A stretch of 5,258 nt of DNA from contig CAMHRD010000100.1 of the NCBI GenBank assembly GCA_946187365.1, positions 1 to 5,258 of the forward strand. The letters run 5' to 3'. Under the pieces are notes generated by a model. That model saw nothing but the letters and a program-made list of their open reading frames with translations. It searched no databases and was not told the DNA's origin. Source of the DNA: an uncultured Bacteroidales bacterium. GTDB taxonomy: Bacteria; Bacteroidota; Bacteroidia; Bacteroidales; UBA932. Positions 1 to 5,258 of this stretch are shown piece by piece. Made by a program: the position numbers and the translations under genes. Numbering within the stretch: the first letter of the stretch is position 1; the number at the start of each line of letters is the position of its first letter.

Positions 1-386
1 CAGCTACCACACGTAACTTCCAGAACAAGGCAAAGGTGTTCCGCCTGAGCGAGATTTACCTTATTGCTGCTGAGGCAGGTATGAATACCGGAAAGGGAGA
101 TGCTGCAAGTCTGCTGCTGCAGGTTGCTCAAAGAGCAGATCCTACCGTAACCTCTATTGCTGCTACAATGGAGAACATTGAGATTCAGAGAAAGAAGGAG
201 TTGATTGGCGAGGGTGACCGTTTCTTTGACCTTATGAGACGTAACGGCTCATACGTTAAGAATGATCCTCACAACCCATTCACAACTGCTCTTACCTGGT
301 CTGATGACAGAGTAATGCTCCCTATCTCTTCAGATGAGAGAATTATCTATCCTGAACTTGAGCAGAATCCTGGTTACAAGAAATAA
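1..386 (+). CDS. SusD/RagB-family nutrient-binding outer-membrane lipoprotein, C-terminal fragment
   Basis: Only the last 127 residues are present (frame from base 3, stop TAA at 384-386); family members usually have about 500-600 residues, so the start and the lipoprotein signal lie upstream of the window. SusD proteins sit on the cell surface, cap a SusC TonB-dependent transporter and help capture glycans or other oligomers. Visible family marks, numbered from the first full codon, are the helix RLSEIYLIAAEA (14-25), a degenerate form of the LNxVRxRA segment (about 37-45), the charged helix RKKELIGEGDRFFDLMR (63-79) and the closing LPISSDE...QNPGY segment (about 106-125), where most SusD proteins have LPIPxxEIxxNPxLxQNPGY. 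The GTG at 36 is an internal valine codon, because the frame stays open and SusD-like to the left edge. The binding-site half is missing, so the substrate cannot be inferred. A susC gene is expected upstream. The family call is firm. Confidence 0.93.
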   Translation, partial: ATTRNFQNKAKVFRLSEIYLIAAEAGMNTGKGDAASLLLQVAQRADPTVTSIAATMENIEIQRKKELIGEGDRFFDLMRRNGSYVKNDPHNPFTTALTWSDDRVMLPISSDERIIYPELEQNPGYKK

Positions 387-404
387 GCTTAAAGCTTAGA
401 GAAC

Positions 405-438
405 AAAAAGGCAGCGGAATTTTTCCACTGCCTTTTTT
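405..438. terminator. Bidirectional rho-independent terminator between converging units
   Basis: The arms 405-414 (AAAAAGGCAG) and 428-437 (CTGCCTTTTT) pair perfectly. After one C/A mismatch the pairing continues for four pairs (416-419 with 423-426), leaving a three-base loop. A T-run (433-438) follows on the plus strand, and the A-run at 405-409 supplies the U-tract on the minus strand. The hairpin lies 18 bases after the SusD stop codon on one side and 6 bases from the tRNA 3' end on the other, so it can end both transcripts. This reading is by eye; folding energy was not calculated. Confidence 0.88.
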
Positions 439-443
439 GTTTG

Positions 444-517
444 TCGGGATGATCCGACTCGAACGGACGACCCCTACGTCCCGAACGTAGTGCGCTAGCC
501 AACTGCGCCACATCCCG
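444..517 (-). tRNA. tRNA-Pro (anticodon CGG)
   Basis: The minus strand folds into a complete 74-base cloverleaf. The acceptor stem CGGGATG pairs with CATCCCG (511-517 with 445-451) and is followed by discriminator A73 (base 444). The D stem is GCGC/GCGC, the anticodon stem is CTACG/CGTAG with loop TTCGGGA, and the T arm GTCCG-TTCGAGT-CGGAT has one terminal G-T pair. Anticodon CGG reads the proline codon CCG, and the C1-G72 pair with A73 fits bacterial proline tRNAs. The 3' CCA is not encoded: the bases after A73 on the minus strand are CAA, so CCA must be added by nucleotidyltransferase. It follows the MalY-like gene on the same strand and ends just before the shared terminator. Confidence 0.97.
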
Positions 518-519
518 AT

Positions 520-532
520 CCGCTAAAAGCGG
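520..532. repeat. Perfect inverted repeat in the tRNA-Pro 5' leader
   Basis: CCGCT (520-524) and AGCGG (528-532) form a five-pair stem with a three-base loop, ending three bases from the tRNA 5' end. No U-tract follows on the minus strand, so it does not look like a terminator. It lies between the probable promoter and the mature tRNA, so it would be part of the precursor leader that RNase P removes. A role is not known, and a short palindrome like this could arise by chance. Confidence 0.45.
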
Positions 533-536
533 GGTG

Positions 537-544
537 CAAATATA
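537..544 (-). promoter_or_regulatory. Probable -7 promoter element for tRNA-Pro
   Basis: The minus strand reads TATATTTG here, an exact match to the Bacteroidetes sigma-ABfr -7 consensus TAnnTTTG. It lies 19 bases upstream of the tRNA 5' end, which would give a leader of roughly a dozen bases. No clear -33 TTTG/TTG element is seen at the usual 19-21 base spacing (about 564-570), where the end of the lyase gene lies. The assignment rests on the -7 match and its position. Confidence 0.6.
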
Positions 545-552
545 GCAAGTTT

Positions 553-1809
553 TTACAATTTGTAGCGTTTGTTGAAGGCTGTTTTGAGCTGTTTCATTGC
601 CTGCTCAAGAGTTTTCCTTGGGCAGCCAACGTTAAGACGCATAAATCCCTCTCCGCCGGCACCGAACGTAGCTCCGTCATTCAGAGCCAGATGTGCGCCG
701 TCTACTATAAACTCAACCAGTTCCTTCTGACTAAGACCCAACGGTCTGAAATCCAGGAAGATTAAGAATGAAGCCTTTGGTCTTATCATCTTAATGAGCT
801 GGGTCTCCGTAACTTTTGCCTCTGCAAACTCCTCGTTTGAAGCGCGTACCTTCTTGCCGGTAAACTCAAGTGTAGGATGGGTGAAGTTCTCTTTGAGGAA
901 TTTCTCTACGTAATCTATGTTACCCTTAATGTAATCCATTGCCTGGTTAAGCCACTCTCTTCCCTTAGGAGTGTAGAGCAGAGTTGCAGGGAGGAAGGAG
1001 TCATAGTGACCAAAGTCAAACTCGCCGGCCTTGAGGTAATCTGCAAACTTCTTGGCAACCTCCTTACCGGTTGCTACCCACTCACTTGCACCAACTCCCG
1101 CAACGTTGAAAGTCTTGCTAGGAGCGTGGAAAGTTATTGTGTTGCGCGCCTGAACGGCATCTACCGTAGCAAAAGGAATATGCTTTTCAAATGAGAGGTC
1201 ACAATGAATCTCATCACTTATTACGAATACATTATTCTCACGACAGATTTTTGCTATTCTCTTGAGTTCCGCACGGCTCCAGACTCTTCCGCCCGGATTG
1301 TGAGGGTTGCAGAGTATCATAGCCTTACAGCCCTTTATCTTCTTCTCAAAATCTTTCCAGTTAATGTCAAAGGTCTCTCCCTTAGCATCTTCTCTTATAA
1401 CCAGCTTGCAGCAGGCATTCTCCACCTGACTTGCAAAAGGAGGATAAACAGGAGGGAAGATCAGAACCTTGTCATTAGGACGGGTGAAGCAGCGCAGAGC
1501 GTGTGCCATTCCAACAACAATTCCGGGAACGAATCCAATATTCTGCTCCTTCAGTTTCCAGTTGTAGTTCTCTTTGAACCACTTAATTACAGCATCATAC
1601 CATCTGTCCGGACGGCATCCGTAACCCAGCACGCCGCCGTCTATTCTCTTAATGAGAGCGTCTGTAAAGAACTTAGGAGAAGGGAAATCCATATCTGCAA
1701 TCCACATTGGAAGAAGATTCTTCTTGCCCCAGAGCAGAGGAGTGGAATCCCATTTTATACAATCCGTTCCCTTTCTACAGACTACTTTGTCAAAATTATA
1801 CTTTGTCAT
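553..1809 (-). CDS. MalY/PatB-family PLP-dependent C-S lyase (cystathionine beta-lyase)
   Basis: This 418-residue cytosolic protein is a fold-type I PLP enzyme of the MalY/PatB group, which splits C-S bonds: cystathionine gives homocysteine, pyruvate and ammonia for methionine synthesis, and some members release sulfide from cysteine. The family hallmarks are all present: PMWIADMDF (34-42), GYG (62-64), PPVYPPF (119-125; Tyr122 expected to stack on PLP), NPHNPGG (168-174; Asn171), ISDEIHCDL (197-205; Asp199 for the pyridine nitrogen), SKTFN (231-235; Lys232 the Schiff-base lysine) and RLNVGCPR (391-398; Arg391 for the substrate carboxylate). No catalytic residue appears to be missing. The usual length is about 390; the excess is explained by extra charged sequence at about 309-338, before the PKASFLIFLDFRPL strand. 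The ATG at 1807-1809 places the N-terminus as expected for the family. It starts 11 bases after the kinase stop, suggesting one transcript. Substrate specificity, and a classical aminotransferase activity, cannot be settled from the sequence. Confidence 0.93.
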   Translation of the reverse strand: MTKYNFDKVVCRKGTDCIKWDSTPLLWGKKNLLPMWIADMDFPSPKFFTDALIKRIDGGVLGYGCRPDRWYDAVIKWFKENYNWKLKEQNIGFVPGIVVGMAHALRCFTRPNDKVLIFPPVYPPFASQVENACCKLVIREDAKGETFDINWKDFEKKIKGCKAMILCNPHNPGGRVWSRAELKRIAKICRENNVFVISDEIHCDLSFEKHIPFATVDAVQARNTITFHAPSKTFNVAGVGASEWVATGKEVAKKFADYLKAGEFDFGHYDSFLPATLLYTPKGREWLNQAMDYIKGNIDYVEKFLKENFTHPTLEFTGKKVRASNEEFAEAKVTETQLIKMIRPKASFLIFLDFRPLGLSQKELVEFIVDGAHLALNDGATFGAGGEGFMRLNVGCPRKTLEQAMKQLKTAFNKRYKL

Positions 1810-1829
1810 AACTATATCATTTACCCTTT
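1810..1829 (-). promoter_or_regulatory. Kinase-lyase junction with weak ribosome-binding signal
   Basis: The stop codon of the kinase (TAA, 1821-1823) and the ATG of the lyase are separated by 11 bases. A purine stretch AAAGGG (1824-1829) in the last kinase codons is the only Shine-Dalgarno-like sequence; its spacing of about 14 bases to the ATG is long. An earlier ATG (1818-1820) is followed after one codon by TAG, so it cannot start the lyase. The short gap and the absence of a terminator favour translation from a shared mRNA, perhaps with re-initiation after the kinase stop. Confidence 0.5.
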
Positions 1830-4800
1830 GTTATCATATTTAGGAAGTGTGAATGAGAAGCGTGCGCCTCCGAGTTCCGATTTCTCATACCAGATTCTTC
1901 CGCCGCTCTGCTCAATTATGCTCTTGGAGATTGCAAGACCAAGACCGTTTCCGCTGCTCTTGGTTGTGAAGTTTGGCTGGAAGAGATTCTTCTGATTCTC
2001 CTCCGCAACTCCGTCTCCGTTATCATCTACATTCACACGGTAAAACTCTCCGTCACTCTCCAGAGAGATTCTTACAAAGCCCATCTGATCAGAGGATTCC
2101 AAAGACTGCACAGCATTTGAAATAAGGTTCACAAGAACTCTTATTATCTGTCCTTTACGGGTATTTACCATGCAGTGCTCGCTCTCATAACTGAAGGAAA
2201 CTCTTACCATCTCACGGTTGTCAAAGAGAGTGGTCTGATCTTTAATAACCTCAGTAAGATTGAATTCGGAGTTGTTCTCCACATAGAACTTTGCAAAACT
2301 AGAGAATTCGCTTGCAGTATTTGAGAGAATATCTATCTGCTCCAGCAGAGACTTTGCAATATCTTCCAGTTTATCCTCCCAGCCCGGAGAGTTCTTACGC
2401 TTGAGGTTTATAAGTCTCTGAATACTAAGCTGCATTGGCGTAAGAGGATTCTTAATCTCATGGGCAATACGGCGTGCCATCTCGCTCCAGGTCTTCTGGC
2501 GTGAATCCTCTGCAATCTTCTTTGTACTCTCCGCCAAATCATCCACCATCTTGTTGTAAGACTCCACCAAAGCACCCAGCTCGTCATTGCTGGAGTAGTT
2601 GATATGCTCAGGCTTTGAGGAGACATCCATATATTTCATACGGTTGCTTATGTTGGAGATAGGACGGGTAATTCTTGAAGAGAGAAGGCTTGCAAAGAAG
2701 AGCGCAATCAATGCCAGCAATATACTGATATTGATTATAGTTGCAACTACGTAAGGAAGTTCTCCGCTGCTGTCTCCCCCCTTTGCAAAGTATGGTATGT
2801 TTGCTATTGCAATCAGTTTTCCATTGTCATTGTAGATAGGAGTGTAGAGAGAGTAGAAACTGAAGGAGCCAACCTTCTCCTTGTTGAAAATCTGGCTACG
2901 CTCCTTAATAACAATATCTTCATACGCCATAGGGTTCATTCTGGAAGAGAGGATATACTTCTGGAAGAGTTCCTGTTTGGTAGAACGGATAAGGCGTCCG
3001 TTAGGATCATAGAGGTTGATGTCTGCCTTGGTCTCATTTGCCAGACGGTCCATCACCGCATAGATGTCATTGGCATTTGCATCCGTATAGGATTGAACGT
3101 AAGCAAAATATGAAGAGAAGGTCTTTCTTACCGTCTGTATCTTCTCCTCCATCTGCATACGGTTTGTAAAGCGGTAGTTGGATAAATTGTACCAGATACT
3201 GCCCACCGCAAGTGCGGCAAATGTCATAATGAGTATGGTGGAAATGAGGAAGTTAAGTCTGCCTCCCAGAGAGCGTCTGCGGGTTTTCATTGCCGCAGTG
3301 GCTTTTATGCGTGCCCGTTTCAGTCTCACTATCAGGAAGAAGAAGAAACTGAAGAAGAGAACAATATAGGAGAGAGAGACCACGTAAGGGAAGATGGTTC
3401 TTTTGTGACGGCTTATGACTACCGTGGTATCATCTGTAACCTTGTTAATTACGTGAACATAGTTGTCTTTCCTATTAACCTCATCCTCAATCTCTTTCTC
3501 ATGCATAGGATAGTCGTAACGTCCGTTGTAGAAGACCAGACGTCCGTTCTTGTATTTGGCGTATGAGTAGACTCCCGGAATGTTGAGTTCATCCGGCTGG
3601 TAGTCTGAAAGTCTATCGGGATAGCCGGCCGGTTCGTCCTCAAATCTGGAGTTGATTTCTATGTAGAGATTTACAGTTCCGCTGGAAGTCAGATAGGTAA
3701 AGACTCCCAAATACCCTACTCTTCCGTTAAAGTTGCTCAGATAGAAGAAGGAACTGCCGTCTGCTATTGGAACGGCGTCATACTGACGGAGTTTCTCATC
3801 AAAATAATCCAGACAGCCCACCTCCACGTTAGATACCAGAATGGATTCACTCGGGCGGCATACGGAGAGGTTTATAAGATATTTCTGACGTATCTGATGG
3901 AAGTAAAGTTCAGAAAAACGCATCTCAATAAGACGCATATTCTCCTGAGGCAGAGAGAGTAAGACTGCCGGCATAGGATCTGCCCTCAGTTTGTCCTCCA
4001 CACTCCTGAGTTCCAGCTCCAGGCCCAAATCTCTCTCCACAGAGAGTCTGCTTGCCAGAAGAGTACTCCACTGTTTTTCCTTGTTCAAACTGAGTGAACT
4101 GATTGTAAGCAGAGTGTACAGAGAGACAATTATGGAGTAGATTAAAATGTATCTTGGAGAGAAGAATGTCCATTCACGTCTTAAGCCCAGCACCGTACCA
4201 ACCACCTGGAAAGAGAACATAAGTGCCAGGAAAAGAAGGGCGTATGAAAGGTAGCAAAGCAGAGTGTAAAGACTCAGCTCCGTTACTCTGTGAAGTTCCA
4301 TCACAATGGAGGAGTTGGAAATCAGACTCCTGAGGGTAAAGTTTATGTAGAGGAAAAGAATAATTGGAACTATAACCAGCAGTGAAACAAGAAGAGTTCT
4401 CTTCCATCCGCCCTCTCTTATAAGTTCCTTAATCTTTGTCCTCATCATATAGATGGCTATTGCTACAAAACTGATATAGAGATTGTTGAGCAACAGGTTA
4501 CCTATTGAAGTAAAGAGACCTCTGTCTGCATAGATTGTCGGTTGGAAAAATTCAGAGTAAGGAGAGAGATTTCCAAGATAGAAGCAGAGCAATCTTAAGA
4601 GAGTGATTCCCGTTATGAAAATCAGACACCTTGTAAGATTCCTCTTTTGGTAGTAGAAAACAAAGAGTGCAATAAAGAGGAAGATAAGAGTGAGCCAGGT
4701 AAACGGACTCACCTTTCCTGTCCTTGCACGTGAAACGTCATCTACCAAAACAAAGAGAGGTTCGTTATCCTTGGCCTTAATCTCCTGGCCGCAACTCTCA

Positions 4801-5258
4801 AAGGTAAGAGCTTCAATATCAAAGCCTTTGGCTAGCGAGAAACGAGGATTCACCTCACTCAGTCTAAGCGCCTCAGCCACCTGTTTCTCTCTCTTTATGA
4901 AGAGTCCGGCAATTACTTTAAGGTTATCTTTTACGTAAGATTTAATTACATACCAACTGCTGCCAATGTTCAGATACTGCTCCTTTGAGGAGAGGAAAGT
5001 GAAGGGATAGTGGAAACGGCTCTGGCCGTCAAGATAGTGTTCCGCCCTGTATACCTGATAGATAGAGCCGGAGGTAAGATCGTCATTAGCTATCGGGAAC
5101 TGGTGCACCCAGGATTGAAGGGTATCTGAGTGATAGCGGTAGATTACCATATCGCCAGGCAGATCCGGCATCTCAAGCCACTGGTCTGCAGGCATTTCCA
5201 AAGCCTTAAAGGCATACTCGTCCAGCAGAAGCTCTCTGTTCTGAAGAGAGTTCTCCAA
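1821..5258 (-). CDS. Large multi-membrane-span sensor histidine kinase, NtrY-like core (5' end outside window)
   Basis: The visible 1145 residues are the C-terminal part of a membrane sensor kinase that would autophosphorylate on His and pass phosphate to a response regulator. The reading frame is still open at the window edge; the first codon, TTG, is not a convincing start, so the N-terminus probably lies outside. In order: an extracytoplasmic region (1-184); six membrane helices near 185-203, 210-228, 253-272, 287-306, 328-350 and 368-388; a second extracytoplasmic region (390-621); TM7 (622-645); a basic cytoplasmic linker; TM8 (668-690); a Cache-like region (691-834); TM9 (836-860); HAMP (about 858-912); the dimerisation/phosphoacceptor helices with H-box ARRIAHEIKNPLTP (His933); then the ATPase domain with N-box NLISNA (1044-1049), G1 DNGDGV (1079-1084), an F-box around LFQPNFTTK (1092-1100) and G2 GNGLGL (1103-1108). 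Basic loops at 204-210, 273-287, 359-369 and 646-667 fit a positive-inside topology with an outside N-terminal region. The H-box resembles NtrY, but that does not prove nitrogen sensing. It has no receiver domain and no regulator gene is visible nearby. The kinase call is firm; the ligand is unknown. Confidence 0.93.
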   Translation of the reverse strand: MENSLQNRELLLDEYAFKALEMPADQWLEMPDLPGDMVIYRYHSDTLQSWVHQFPIANDDLTSGSIYQVYRAEHYLDGQSRFHYPFTFLSSKEQYLNIGSSWYVIKSYVKDNLKVIAGLFIKREKQVAEALRLSEVNPRFSLAKGFDIEALTFESCGQEIKAKDNEPLFVLVDDVSRARTGKVSPFTWLTLIFLFIALFVFYYQKRNLTRCLIFITGITLLRLLCFYLGNLSPYSEFFQPTIYADRGLFTSIGNLLLNNLYISFVAIAIYMMRTKIKELIREGGWKRTLLVSLLVIVPIILFLYINFTLRSLISNSSIVMELHRVTELSLYTLLCYLSYALLFLALMFSFQVVGTVLGLRREWTFFSPRYILIYSIIVSLYTLLTISSLSLNKEKQWSTLLASRLSVERDLGLELELRSVEDKLRADPMPAVLLSLPQENMRLIEMRFSELYFHQIRQKYLINLSVCRPSESILVSNVEVGCLDYFDEKLRQYDAVPIADGSSFFYLSNFNGRVGYLGVFTYLTSSGTVNLYIEINSRFEDEPAGYPDRLSDYQPDELNIPGVYSYAKYKNGRLVFYNGRYDYPMHEKEIEDEVNRKDNYVHVINKVTDDTTVVISRHKRTIFPYVVSLSYIVLFFSFFFFLIVRLKRARIKATAAMKTRRRSLGGRLNFLISTILIMTFAALAVGSIWYNLSNYRFTNRMQMEEKIQTVRKTFSSYFAYVQSYTDANANDIYAVMDRLANETKADINLYDPNGRLIRSTKQELFQKYILSSRMNPMAYEDIVIKERSQIFNKEKVGSFSFYSLYTPIYNDNGKLIAIANIPYFAKGGDSSGELPYVVATIINISILLALIALFFASLLSSRITRPISNISNRMKYMDVSSKPEHINYSSNDELGALVESYNKMVDDLAESTKKIAEDSRQKTWSEMARRIAHEIKNPLTPMQLSIQRLINLKRKNSPGWEDKLEDIAKSLLEQIDILSNTASEFSSFAKFYVENNSEFNLTEVIKDQTTLFDNREMVRVSFSYESEHCMVNTRKGQIIRVLVNLISNAVQSLESSDQMGFVRISLESDGEFYRVNVDDNGDGVAEENQKNLFQPNFTTKSSGNGLGLAISKSIIEQSGGRIWYEKSELGGARFSFTLPKYDNKG

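Noticed and set aside
36..38. GTG as the start of a separate 116-residue protein.
   Set aside because: The frame remains open to the left edge and the upstream residues belong to the same SusD helix, so this is an internal valine codon.
520..532. The inverted repeat as a terminator for the lyase gene.
   Set aside because: The stem is only five pairs and is not followed by a U-tract on the minus strand.
877..1194. A 105-codon open frame on the plus strand inside the lyase gene.
   Set aside because: It lies wholly opposite the conserved lyase sequence and shows no protein-family features.
1204..1995. A 263-codon open frame on the plus strand, opposite the lyase and the end of the kinase.
   Set aside because: It runs antisense across two genes with clear family motifs, shows no recognisable domain, and its composition is what a reverse-strand shadow would give.
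3335..3359. A GAA-rich run on the plus strand that might be a phase-variable microsatellite.
   Set aside because: It is interrupted and encodes the phenylalanine-rich TM7 helix; slippage in units of three would not switch the reading frame.
3925..4407. Two minus-strand open frames (3925-4173 and 4174-4407) in another frame of the kinase gene.
   Set aside because: They overlap the membrane-helix and periplasmic part of the kinase, whose own frame is intact, so there is no sign of a frameshift or of separate genes.

Overview
The window reads as part of a Bacteroidetes chromosome, most likely Bacteroidales. Three signs point that way: the tail of a SusD/RagB-type outer-membrane lipoprotein, which is nearly confined to that phylum; a TATATTTG element that fits the Bacteroidetes -7 consensus TAnnTTTG; and no strong Shine-Dalgarno where start sites can be judged. 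Genus and species cannot be read from the sequence.

Layout: bases 1-386 (+) hold the last 127 codons of the SusD-like gene; its start, and the susC partner expected upstream, lie outside. Bases 387-443 hold a strong hairpin with U-tracts on both sides, apparently a shared terminator for converging transcripts. Bases 444-517 (-) encode a complete tRNA-Pro with anticodon CGG. Bases 518-552 hold a probable promoter for this tRNA and a small inverted repeat. Bases 553-1809 (-) encode a MalY/PatB-type PLP-dependent C-S lyase (cystathionine beta-lyase), complete and about 28 residues longer than usual. Bases 1821-5258 (-) encode the C-terminal 1145 residues of a very large membrane histidine kinase with an NtrY-like H-box; it is open at the right edge of the window.

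The kinase and the lyase are on the same strand with an 11-base gap, so they are probably co-transcribed. No terminator is visible between the lyase and the tRNA, so transcripts of the kinase-lyase unit may run through the tRNA to the shared terminator, while the tRNA also appears to have a promoter of its own. The SusD gene belongs to a separate unit that meets this one head-on.

No CRISPR array, insertion sequence, phage gene, attachment site or clearly new system is visible. The points most worth a second look are the architecture of the kinase (six clustered membrane helices plus three extracytoplasmic regions), the insertion in the lyase, and the lyase-tRNA arrangement.
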